Shown: one piece after another, positions 1-10,257 of the stretch
How the letters are laid out: the number at the start of each line of letters is the position of its first letter
How positions within the stretch are numbered: position 1 is the stretch's first letter
Source: Blastopirellula sp.
GTDB lineage: Bacteria; Planctomycetota; Planctomycetia; Pirellulales; Pirellulaceae
Direction of reading: 5' to 3'
NCBI GenBank assembly: GCA_002733575.1
Contig: NVWB01000012.1
Location: 1-64,000, forward strand
Length of the DNA: 64,000 bases
Translations under genes and position numbers: made by a program
Notes under the pieces: generated by a model
What the model saw: only the letters and a program-made list of their open reading frames with translations
Told to the model about the DNA's origin: nothing
The model's database searches: none

Positions 1-22
1 AACCCAACCTAAAGACCTTTTC

Positions 23-164
23 GGGTGCCACTGGCTATTTCCAGTGAATCCAGGACCCTCATAGCCAATCAGATTCATAGATGCATTATAATTTGGGTTG
101 TGATAAAACATTGGGATATCTCAATTCCATTGCAGCACACACTGGCGAAGCCAGTGGCACCCGG
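23..164. repeat. Dispersed inverted-repeat element, copy A (GTGCCACTGGC family)
   Basis: The left end reads GGGTGCCACTGGCTATTTCC and the right end CACTGGCGAAGCCAGTGGCA followed by CCC. Each end can form a small hairpin and the two ends are inverted copies of each other, about 140 bp apart. Four more copies lie at about 46.3, 50.6, 51.4 and 59.2 kb. The short flank CCTTTTCG just left of this copy is shared with copies C and D. No transposase is encoded, so it resembles a miniature non-autonomous element. It sits directly in front of the small membrane-protein gene at 192. Confidence 0.85.
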
Positions 165-191
165 CGTAAGCAACTCAAATGGACCCAAACC

Positions 192-440
192 ATGAAATCC
201 CACCGCGTCAGCCACATCCTACTCCTCGGTATCCTCGGCCTTGTCTTGGTTATTCCAGCCCCGCTTGCTTGGTATCTGGGCGAGGTGGATCTTGCTGAGA
301 TGCACAGCGGCACGATGGACCCTTCGGGTAAACGCTCCACTTATCTCGGGCGGTTCATGGGTATGAGCGTTACGGTGTTGGTTGGGTTCATGCTGTTCCT
401 TGTTTGCGTGGTTACTGTCTGGCAAGCGTTCATGGCCTAA
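192..440 (+). CDS. Small two-helix membrane protein, hypothetical
   Basis: This 82-residue protein has two hydrophobic segments, about residues 8-27 (LLLGILGLVLVIPAP) and 55-78 (VTVLVGFMLFLVCVVTV), with a polar loop between them, so it is probably an inner-membrane protein. The frame stays open upstream to 81, but that extension lies inside repeat copy A and encodes unlike-protein sequence, so the ATG at 192 is the better start. No family is recognised. A perfect inverted repeat begins three bases after the stop codon. Confidence 0.5.
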   Translation: MKSHRVSHILLLGILGLVLVIPAPLAWYLGEVDLAEMHSGTMDPSGKRSTYLGRFMGMSVTVLVGFMLFLVCVVTVWQAFMA

Positions 441-442
441 AA

Positions 443-514
443 GTAGGTCAGTGCTGTGCCTGACGATGAAGCAAGATCGGTTCTCAATCTCCGTCAGGCA
501 CAGCACTGACCTAC
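443..514. repeat. Perfect 23-bp inverted repeat
   Basis: Arm one (443-465, starting GTAGGTCAGTGCTGTGCC) is the exact reverse complement of arm two (492-514). The 26-bp loop contains no gene. It starts just after the stop codon at 440. It has no T-tract typical of a terminator on the plus side, and looks like one of the small mobile palindromes of this genome, perhaps doubling as a 3'-end hairpin. Confidence 0.8.
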
Positions 515-529
515 GTTCTTTTTCTTTTG

Positions 530-875
530 CCTTGTGATTACCACCAAGGCTCGAAGACACGAAGGGTTTGATTTCACAATCTTCTCTTCTTTGTGCCTTA
601 CTGCCTTCGTGGTGTATATCCTTTCCTTCTTTTTTCTTCGCGCCTTAGCGGCTTAGCGTGACAAATTCTTCTTTTGACAGGATGAACATGATCAACAGGA
701 TAAGGTATGAATCAAACTCTCTGTATTCTCCGTGCCCTCTGTGTTTTAATCTTTTCTTTGTGCCTTCGTGGTAATATCTCTTCTTACTTCTTACTTCCCC
801 TCTCTGCGTCTCCGCGTCTCTGCGCGAGGCCCTTCTTTTTTCTTCGTGCCTTAGTGACTTCGTGTGAGAACCTTT
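530..875. repeat. Composite low-complexity repeat cluster (CACGAAGACACGAAGG type)
   Basis: The stretch strings together several short motifs and their variants: ACCAAGGCTCGAAGACACGA, TTTGTGCC...CCTTCGTGGT, CGCCTTAGCGGCTTAGCGTG, AGGATGAACATGATCAACAG and CTCTGCGTCTCCGCGTCTC. The same set occurs in the other orientation at 12.9-13.15 kb. Open frames across it give sequences such as RRDAETQR, which recur as spurious proteins in many genomes. I treat it as non-coding repeat DNA; its function is unknown. Confidence 0.7.
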
Positions 876-1413
876 TCTTTTGCAGTTCAAAAGGCGGCTG
901 ATGAACAGCACACCCTACAAAACTTTCCGGCGGGCCTTACATTTCGTTTGTAAATTGGACCAGAGTGAAGTTGGGTTTTGCGGAAGAAGTTGTAGGATGT
1001 TTTTGAAGGACAGAAGACAGGTAATGGTAGGTACAAATATTGATGTACGCCGGTTTCTACTGGGGGGAAAGGTCGGTTTTATCGTCTCTCGAAAACGCAC
1101 GAAAAGAGAATATGTCCATGGACACATTTATAGCCAATGGACAAATTTTGGTTATGTCATTTTGGCAGAAGAAACAACACTCGACACAAGCACTTGGTAT
1201 GAAAGCGTTTGCAGCGAATCACAATGCCCTAGCGAAGCTGTTTTCGCCACTGAATTTGGGCCTATTTGCATGATAAAAATACATCCACTGGCTAAACAGT
1301 TGTCCAACAGAGGGGTTTTCTTGAAAATATGGCCAGTGGCTATATTGGACAACGAACCATCAGAACCGATATGATTACTGGCTCAATTCAACATAAAATG
1401 AAAGACAAACAAG
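876..1413. other. Stretch without a convincing gene
   Basis: Open frames exist (880-1374 and 1040-1273 on the plus strand) but none has a recognisable domain, a good ribosome-binding site or protein-like composition; the longest begins inside the repeat cluster. The words CCACTGGCTAAACAGTTGTCC and CCAGTGGCTATATTGGAC near 1290-1350 are similar to each other and hint at degraded repeats. A decayed gene cannot be excluded. Confidence 0.35.
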
Positions 1414-1899
1414 ATGAACATTCAACCCTTTGGCGAAATTAACCCGGCGGAGTTAGAAGAATTTTATGATGGCGAAATCAAGGTCAATGGCAAGCTGATC
1501 GAGATTGATCTCAACTTTGAAGAAGAATCAATCGAGGCCGAGGAACTGACCAAAGTTGAAAGCTTCATCAAAAATATCGAGCAACACATGAAGCAGGCAT
1601 TCAACGCGATCTCTGCCGACTATGATCTCGGCGAGGAATCGGATACCGCACTGTTCTATTTAGAGCATCACCGGAAAGAATTGAGCAAAATAATATTTAG
1701 TACAATTTTTGGCCCAAACCCAGTCACCAAAGAATTGTTCATGCAGAACCTATCCGCAAACCGGATTGGGCTGTACCCCGAAGAGGAAGAAGCCTTTGCC
1801 ATTATCGATATCCAACTGCCTAAGGAATTCACCAACTACATTATGGCAGTCACTTTCGATAACACCGGCAAGTTTGCGTTTATCTCGATGGACAGTTAA
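1414..1899 (+). CDS. DUF2004-like hypothetical protein
   Basis: This acidic 161-residue soluble protein has no signal peptide or membrane segment. The C-terminal part (about residues 118-161), with GLYPEEEEAF, a run of alternating hydrophobics and FDNTGKFAFISMDS, resembles the end of the DUF2004 family, small bacterial proteins of unknown function. The assignment rests on pattern recall. It stands alone: repeat DNA lies upstream and the convergent alkylation-repair gene ends 19 bases downstream. No function can be given. Confidence 0.6.
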   Translation: MNIQPFGEINPAELEEFYDGEIKVNGKLIEIDLNFEEESIEAEELTKVESFIKNIEQHMKQAFNAISADYDLGEESDTALFYLEHHRKELSKIIFSTIFGPNPVTKELFMQNLSANRIGLYPEEEEAFAIIDIQLPKEFTNYIMAVTFDNTGKFAFISMDS

Positions 1900-1917
1900 A
1901 CGAACACTATGGCCCTA

Positions 1918-2628
1918 CTAGCACTTGATCGTTTTCCGTTTTTTAAATGCTCGGCCTGCTGATTCCATTTTGGCGATGTATTCGGTTGCCAGTGGAACTT
2001 TACAGGCTGTGTCGCCCATGTTGACTTCGACCTTGCCAATTTTTTTGGCGGCTGCTTTGGCTGCCTTGGAAAGTGGTTTGACATACCCGCCGACCGAGAT
2101 CACAAATCCATTCATCGTGCAGCGAACTTGATCGGTTGTCTGATGGATTGTCTGCTCAACTTGCTTCAGCAGATCTTTGATTTCTGCCAAGTCGAGTTCA
2201 TCGTCTGCCACGGTTGCGACCACGCCGGAGTAAGTACACCAGCCGGTGCAAGCAATGCTTGTGTTCTTCGATTTGATCCACTTCATCGCCAAATCACGGC
2301 CATGCCCGCTTTCAACCGCCACGCCAGGCACAGTGTATTCTGCGATCATGTGCCACGGTGCATTTTTGGCCCAGGTGTTCAACAGCCGCTTGTTCATCTG
2401 TTTTCCATCGGCCACAATGCCGGCCAAATACATGGCATCAACATTGCCTGTTTCATAGAGCTCGCAAGCCAGTTCTTGATTTCCCTTGATTTGCTTAGCA
2501 ATCACTTTCAGATCGCCAATCTTGACCCCAAACACATCACACGAGACCCCATGACGCTCGTAGGTTTTCCGAGTTTGTGCTGACCCTTTTTTCTTTAAAG
2601 CGGCCATGACTTGGTTAACGGTATTCAT
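1918..2628 (-). CDS. DNA alkylation repair protein (AlkD-like HEAT-repeat family)
   Basis: The 236-residue protein matches the DNA alkylation repair family (PF08713). Characteristic stretches are VFGVKIGDLKVIAKQIKG and ELYETGNVDAMYLAGIVADG near residues 32-75, followed by helical repeats. Known members are glycosylases that remove N3- or N7-alkylated purines, binding the DNA backbone through HEAT-like helices. The C-terminus is Lys/Arg-rich (FKKRKTIKC), consistent with DNA contact. The start ATG is followed by MNTVNQVMAALKKKGSAQTR, a normal N-terminus for the family. It is convergent with the DUF2004-like gene. Activity on a particular lesion is inferred. Confidence 0.85.
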   Translation of the reverse strand: MNTVNQVMAALKKKGSAQTRKTYERHGVSCDVFGVKIGDLKVIAKQIKGNQELACELYETGNVDAMYLAGIVADGKQMNKRLLNTWAKNAPWHMIAEYTVPGVAVESGHGRDLAMKWIKSKNTSIACTGWCTYSGVVATVADDELDLAEIKDLLKQVEQTIHQTTDQVRCTMNGFVISVGGYVKPLSKAAKAAAKKIGKVEVNMGDTACKVPLATEYIAKMESAGRAFKKRKTIKC

Positions 2629-2775
2629 TGTTTGTTCTCACAATAGAAGAAAAGAGAGCGTTGGCGGAGATCATTAAAGAAAGGGTATCGCAATCTGATC
2701 GATGGTTCAACTTATTGAGAACTTACTACAGATTATCCTCACGTTGGATATTAAATTTACATCGAGGAGTAAAGT

Positions 2776-3219
2776 TCAAGTCACTTCTGGCACACTCTTA
2801 GTAAAGTAGTTGACTACGCATCCATCCCTAATCTCAAACACTACCGAGAGAGTATAATCTGGACCCATTATACATAGTCCACCTTCTGAAAAATCATAGG
2901 GAACTCTGTTATTGCAATGCAACAAATCAACATGCTCATACTTCGTCTTCATCCGTGAGCCATTTTCTAGAACAGTCTCATCATAGAAAGTTGCATCCTC
3001 TTCATACGAAGTGTCAAAGCCTTTATTGATCATAAACTCTTCAACGGTTGCCACATCTGATCCAAGCGAGACGTGTTGCAGTAAGCTCAATCCAGAGTCT
3101 TTACTATCGAGAAGAACTTTTCTGGATGGCGTGCTAGAACAGCCAATGAAGAAGAGCACGCCACAACAGGAGAGCAGGGCAGCTCTCTGAGCTTGCTTAA
3201 GCTGAATGAGATGATTCAT
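2776..3219 (-). CDS. Putative lipoprotein, hypothetical
   Basis: The 147-residue product has a short N-terminal helix ending in a lipobox, FFIGC, with Cys at about residue 27, so it is probably lipid-anchored. The mature part is acidic and contains YDFSEGGLCIMGPDYTLSVV, which matches no family I know. Its start codon lies one base after the stop of the upstream membrane-protein gene (3221-3499), so the two are co-transcribed and probably act together. Confidence 0.6.
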   Translation of the reverse strand: MNHLIQLKQAQRAALLSCCGVLFFIGCSSTPSRKVLLDSKDSGLSLLQHVSLGSDVATVEEFMINKGFDTSYEEDATFYDETVLENGSRMKTKYEHVDLLHCNNRVPYDFSEGGLCIMGPDYTLSVVFEIRDGCVVNYFTKSVPEVT

Positions 3220-3220
3220 T

Positions 3221-3499
3221 TTAAAACGCCCGAGTCGCAGGCTCCTTCTTCAAATCCACCACGCAAGCAATTACCAACAGCGGCAACGTAAAACCGCCGA
3301 GGAGCCATGATTGGTTATCGGTGAAGACTTGCAGCATGGTAAGGCCGCTGAGTGTTGCCAGGCAGACCATGGCAAAGCACTGGTAGAATGCGTGATACGA
3401 AGAGCGTTCTGACATGCGTACCAGTAACACACTAAAAATGCACAACGCCTGGGCCACTAAGCAAATTGCGAACAGATAGGTCAAGTTCGTGAGTAACAT
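3221..3499 (-). CDS. Small membrane protein, hypothetical
   Basis: The 92-residue product has three hydrophobic stretches: about residues 5-26, 40-60 and 65-83. The tail, DLKKEPATRAF, is polar. It is the first gene of a two-gene unit with the lipoprotein that starts one base after its stop. No domain is recognised. Translational coupling with the lipoprotein suggests both belong to the same envelope function. Confidence 0.55.
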   Translation of the reverse strand: MLLTNLTYLFAICLVAQALCIFSVLLVRMSERSSYHAFYQCFAMVCLATLSGLTMLQVFTDNQSWLLGGFTLPLLVIACVVDLKKEPATRAF

Positions 3500-3715
3500 C
3501 CTTGCTCTCTCATTGATATATGAAAAGGAGTGGGACTGAACTGAATAGATAATGCATTTCAGTCCCTGGTAGTCAAAACAACTGAATCATCCTTGACTCA
3601 ATCACCTAGACCTTTGTTACGCAGCAAAAAACTTCTTGTTTTCTGGGCGATGAAAGAATTTTAGCTAAAGTGGCCCTGTTTCACGAATAGCAGTTTCAGG
3701 AGAATGTGTGATATT

Positions 3716-3751
3716 TCACAAAAAAACGCACCGAGATAATCCCGGTGCGTT
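3716..3751 (-). terminator. Rho-independent terminator of the thioredoxin-like gene
   Basis: AACGCACCG (3725-3733) and CGGTGCGTT (3743-3751) form a perfect 9-bp stem with a 9-base loop. Read on the minus strand the stem is followed by TTTTTTGTG. It lies about 40 bases after the stop of the minus-strand gene at 3793. Confidence 0.85.
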
Positions 3752-3792
3752 GTAGAACTGCAACTGCTAGCAGTTCATTTAATCTACTTAAT

Positions 3793-5694
3793 CTACTTAA
3801 GCAACTTACTCAATTCAGCATCCAACTGGCTTACATGAATGCTGCGGCTGATGACCTTGCCATCTTTGCCGATCAAGTAGACCGTTGGCAGCGTCAACAC
3901 ACCTTGCTCGCTGGCCAGGCGGCTATCGAGACCACCTTCTTCATACAACTGCGGCCACGACAAACGACTGGTTGACAGGAATGCGTCAAGCTCTTGTCGA
4001 CTCGAATCAAGACTGATGCCAATAGGGTGAAAACCGCGAGCCCCATACTTGGCTTGTAGCTGGCGAATGACCAGCATGTCTTGCTTACAAGGTTCACACC
4101 AAGTGGCCCAATAATGAATGAACACCACTCGGCCCTTATAGGCAGCCAAGTCAAACTGCTTGCCATTGGTCGTTTCTCCTTTGATCGAGATCGCCTTGCC
4201 AACAGAGCCTAATCGACGAATGGCCCCTTCCGCTTTAATCGCCAGTGGCGTTTGCGAGAAGTTGTCCTGAATTTTGGTGTACCACTTTTTGGCTTCCGTT
4301 TCCTCGCCAGCAAATTCATGAGCAATCGCCAACTGCAATATGGCTTCCGCCGCATCGTCGGTCTTCGGATAATCGGTCACAAACTTCTTCAAGCTGACTA
4401 ACCAAGCATCTTGAACCTTAGGGAAGTCGGCTTCAGAGTCTTGCAACTTAGTCGTATATTCGGCTGTCATGTATCGGAATTTGACATAACCGGCGGTGTC
4501 GCTACCCGGCACTGACTTCTCTAGCCCATCGGCCAATTGCTTCAATTTGCCCATGCCAGAATCAAGTTCGCCCGTCTGCACTCCGGCACTAATGGCATCC
4601 GCCATTTGACGTACCCAATTGCCCTTGGACTCGGCATCGCTGGTGGCTGCAATCAATTTTTCAATGAGTTCAATGCGGGTTGCATTCAACTTTTTCCGCT
4701 GATCTAAACTGGCCGCTTCCGCCAATTTGACGTCCAAGGCTTCAAGCTCGGTCAGTAGCAATTGCGTTTTCGTATCGGCAAAAGAAGCCATTGGACCTGC
4801 TGCATCAGGACGGGCACTAAAGGATGCTTGAAAGAAGAAACCCTCTCCGCCTGTGCTTGAACTGGCAATACTCATTGACTTGGGGGCCGAGATAACTTTC
4901 CAAACGTCACCGACCCTGACCAATGTGCCGATATCAATTTGGCCATGTTCGCCTTCGGTTTCCACTACCGAAGCTACATTTTCGTAGACAACCAAATCTT
5001 TGGTGGCACCATCGGTTCCAGCAGGAACTACCCCAGGGCGAGTTGCCCCAAAGTGAACCCACTTGGACTTGGCTGAAATTACCTTCTGCGAACGAACCCA
5101 AGCACCGAAGTCTTCTTTGGACATGGCCAGTTTGGTTTTCAACTCGACCGCTTTATCACCTTGTAGCCCTAAAGCTGAAATATCGGCTTCATTTAAAACT
5201 AGAATTTGAAAGCGATCCGAATCATTTGTGCGAATTGCGGCCACGATCTCAGAAGAGACCTCTTCGGCAGATATCATTTGCCAACTGTCGATCTTTCCAT
5301 CTTCATCGGTATCGAGTCCCCAGCGCGAGCCGCCGGTTGATAACCAGCGATATTGATCGGCCTTGCCGTTGAAATCGGCATCGATATCCCGATAGACTTC
5401 GACCCCATTTTGATAATATGCCCAGACATCGACCTTTTTATCACCATTGGTGTCGAGAAACTGTCGCAATTTCTGCCTGGCAGAACCATAGACAACCCAA
5501 CCGGTACTTTCGCCTATCTTCTCAGGCTTAATTGAGCACTCTTTAATTTGATCAGAATCAGGGATTTCATACTGAATATCAGCCTGAATTGGACCAAACT
5601 GAAGCGCCTGCTCCACTGTAGGAGCAGCAAATACCGAGGCGGGAAAGACTAAGAGTGACAAAACAAACACTCTGGAAATGGAATTCATCTTCAT
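3793..5694 (-). CDS. Secreted TlpA-like thioredoxin-domain protein with acidic repeats
   Basis: A signal peptide (VFVLSLLVFPASVFA, cleavage near residue 23) begins this 633-residue protein. Residues about 75-140 hold three Asp-rich loops (DTNGDKKVDVW, DADFNGKADQY, DTDEDGKIDSW) resembling EF-hand or dockerin calcium loops. A helical, TPR-like middle follows. The last 130 residues form a TlpA/ResA-type thioredoxin fold with the redox motif WCEPC at about 532-536 and a cis-Pro in TLPTVY near 603. Family members reduce periplasmic or extracytoplasmic disulfides, often with an unknown client. Role here: envelope thiol-disulfide exchange, inferred. It is a single gene with its own terminator, upstream of and divergent from the rRNA operon. 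Confidence 0.85.
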   Translation of the reverse strand: MKMNSISRVFVLSLLVFPASVFAAPTVEQALQFGPIQADIQYEIPDSDQIKECSIKPEKIGESTGWVVYGSARQKLRQFLDTNGDKKVDVWAYYQNGVEVYRDIDADFNGKADQYRWLSTGGSRWGLDTDEDGKIDSWQMISAEEVSSEIVAAIRTNDSDRFQILVLNEADISALGLQGDKAVELKTKLAMSKEDFGAWVRSQKVISAKSKWVHFGATRPGVVPAGTDGATKDLVVYENVASVVETEGEHGQIDIGTLVRVGDVWKVISAPKSMSIASSSTGGEGFFFQASFSARPDAAGPMASFADTKTQLLLTELEALDVKLAEAASLDQRKKLNATRIELIEKLIAATSDAESKGNWVRQMADAISAGVQTGELDSGMGKLKQLADGLEKSVPGSDTAGYVKFRYMTAEYTTKLQDSEADFPKVQDAWLVSLKKFVTDYPKTDDAAEAILQLAIAHEFAGEETEAKKWYTKIQDNFSQTPLAIKAEGAIRRLGSVGKAISIKGETTNGKQFDLAAYKGRVVFIHYWATWCEPCKQDMLVIRQLQAKYGARGFHPIGISLDSSRQELDAFLSTSRLSWPQLYEEGGLDSRLASEQGVLTLPTVYLIGKDGKVISRSIHVSQLDAELSKLLK

Positions 5695-5963
5695 CTGAGG
5701 TTACTTCCTTGTGACCTATTAATACAAAACAACAGAGGTACTTCTAAAGACAGTGATCGTGATTATCTACTTTTTTGCGATTCATATCACGACCAATTTG
5801 CAGATTTTTCTTAAACTCTTTTTCCACTACAAGCGAACCACATGCCCCCAAGAACCTCTTATATACAGGAGAATAGGCATATAAAGCGAGAAACAGACAA
5901 GTATGCCAGCATAAAGATCGATATTTAAAGGGTATTTTTTACCCGATAAAGTTCCTCCCCCGT

Positions 5964-5991
5964 TTGACACAAATAGCTTCGGCTTTAGAAT
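5964..5991 (+). promoter_or_regulatory. rRNA operon promoter
   Basis: TTGACA (5964-5969), a 16-base spacer and TAGAAT (5986-5991) make a near-consensus sigma-70 promoter 38 bases before tRNA-Ile. It is the only strong candidate in the 335-base gap between the thioredoxin-like gene and the tRNA. The rest of that gap is AT-rich without other recognisable features; a 62-codon minus frame there is not convincing. Confidence 0.65.
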
Positions 5992-6029
5992 ACGATACTC
6001 CAATCCAGTCAGCATCGATGACTGTGAAA

Positions 6030-6103
6030 GGGCGTATAGCTCAGTTGGTTAGAGCGCGTCGCTGATAACGACGAGGTCCCAGGTTCGAATCCTGGTACGC
6101 CCA
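6030..6103 (+). tRNA. tRNA-Ile (GAT)
   Basis: A 74-nt cloverleaf: acceptor GGGCGTA/TACGCCC, D-loop AGCTCAGTTGGTTAGAGC, anticodon loop CTGATAA with anticodon GAT, and T-arm GGTTCGAATCC. Discriminator A follows and CCA is not encoded. It is the first gene of the rRNA operon, in the place where a 16S-23S spacer tRNA normally sits, although no 16S gene precedes it. Confidence 0.97.
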
Positions 6104-6166
6104 CTAGACTAAAGTGTCAAATTATTGATACTTACCCACTTCACATCCCCAGTGTGAAGAAGAAAC

Positions 6167-6239
6167 GGGGCTGTAGCTCAGTTGGGAGAGCACCTGCTTT
6201 GCAAGCAGGGGGTCGTCGGTTCAAGTCCGTCCAGCTCCA
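6167..6239 (+). tRNA. tRNA-Ala (TGC)
   Basis: A 73-nt cloverleaf: acceptor GGGGCTG/CAGCTCC with one G-U pair, anticodon loop TTTGCAA with anticodon TGC, and T-arm CGGTTCAAGTCCG. Discriminator A follows; CCA is not encoded. The Ile-Ala order is the classical rRNA spacer arrangement. Confidence 0.97.
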
Positions 6240-6847
6240 CTCAGTTTTTAATTTAAGGTGTTTCTAACTCACGTTAGCCAGTTATTTACCTTCATTGGAA
6301 TTTAATTGGACAGTTTTGATAAATTCAAGCACTGTACCACTTTACTTTCACAAGCTGATGTATATAGTTACTTACTTCTCATTAACTGAATGGGGAGCAC
6401 CTAGTGTTTTCAAACTTTGAGACCCACTAGGAAGCGGTAAGAAGATTGCTGCTTAGATTTGATCATTGACAATTTGGTTTTGAATTAGTGTAGATGGCAT
6501 TTTGTGTGTTGTTTGCTGTTGGGTTAGTTGGTTCCTTAGCGGGAATCGAAGACTTGACGTTTTAGCAAGTGATACATGAAATTACACAACAACTATAATT
6601 TTTAAAATAGCATGTGAATAACTACCACATGCGAAGTAATGGGTAAGTTAATAAATTAACGAGCTTCAAGTTGTTTAACGACAACGAGTTGCAAGTTTAA
6701 CATTTAGCGAAGCTGTTATTCTCGAGAAATATAGAATAAATCGTTGCAAATAGGATACCTTTGACTCTGTTCACACAGAGTTGAAATTCCTTCTTAGTTT
6801 GTCAAATGTGACGAGCGATCGCTTTTGCGAGAGCTTTGAATATTTGT
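6240..6847 (+). other. Spacer between tRNA-Ala and 23S
   Basis: About 600 bases contain no credible gene. A word near 6464, ATTGACAATTTGGTTTTG, resembles the antitermination or leader sequences of rRNA operons. The last 20 bases (from about 6829) pair with sequence just after the 23S gene to form the usual RNase III processing stem. Confidence 0.6.
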
Positions 6848-9751
<2,904 letters not shown>

Positions 9752-9973
9752 TTATATTCAACGCTCTTGATCTCGAGAGCTACCTCTACTTGAAAAGCTC
9801 TAACCAGCTTTTACCTAAACAATTGGAATCCGAAGCCTAGCGAGGACGAAGAAAGTTTTCTAGTAGATCATAGTTGATGTAGTTTTGATTTTTCACAAAA
9901 TCAAGCAGCCATCGCAACTAATTCAAATCAAAGTCAACCAGGCTGTATCGGCCTTCACGTCGATACAGTCTTT

Positions 9974-10080
9974 TCCGGTGACTATATCTTGGTGGATATA
10001 CCTGTTCCCATTCCGAACACAGAAGTCAAGCACCTGGAGCCGATGATAGTGCCAAAAGTGCGAAAGTAGGTATCGCCGGA
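9974..10080 (+). rRNA. rrf: 5S ribosomal RNA
   Basis: The ends TCCGGTGA and TCGCCGGA pair to form helix I. The core contains the conserved CCATTCCGAACACAGAAGTC and GCGAAAGTAGGTATCGCC. The gene is about 107 nt and lies 222 bases after 23S, with no gene between. Ends are estimated from pairing. Confidence 0.95.
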
Positions 10081-10095
10081 TTTTTTCTTACAATC

Positions 10096-10145
10096 AAAAA
10101 GCTTGTTGCTTAGTTCAAACCAGAACTAGCAACAAGCTTTTTTTT
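10096..10145 (+). terminator. rRNA operon terminator
   Basis: AAAAAGCTTGTTGCT (10096-10110) and AGCAACAAGCTTTTT (10128-10142) form a perfect 15-bp stem with a 17-base loop, ending in a run of eight T. It is 16 bases after 5S rRNA. Confidence 0.93.
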
Positions 10146-10257
10146 ATGCGCCGATATCTTAGTTCAATTATGCACAAGTTTCGACTAGAATTAGGTTGAT
10201 CTAAATAGATCGTATAGCAGTTTTATTAAAAGATCATTGAATGATGTTTTTGCATAA

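Noticed and set aside
645-911. Open frame with RRDAETQR-like sequence
   Set aside because: It reads through the CACGAAG-type repeats; such frames are known artefacts.
880-1374. Open frame of 164 codons
   Set aside because: No domain, no ribosome-binding site and it starts in repeat DNA; kept only as an unexplained stretch.
4923-5372. Plus-strand frame of 149 codons
   Set aside because: Antisense to the thioredoxin-like gene, with a composition typical of a shadow.
5827-6015. Minus-strand frame of 62 codons before the rRNA operon
   Set aside because: Overlaps the rRNA promoter and has no recognisable features.
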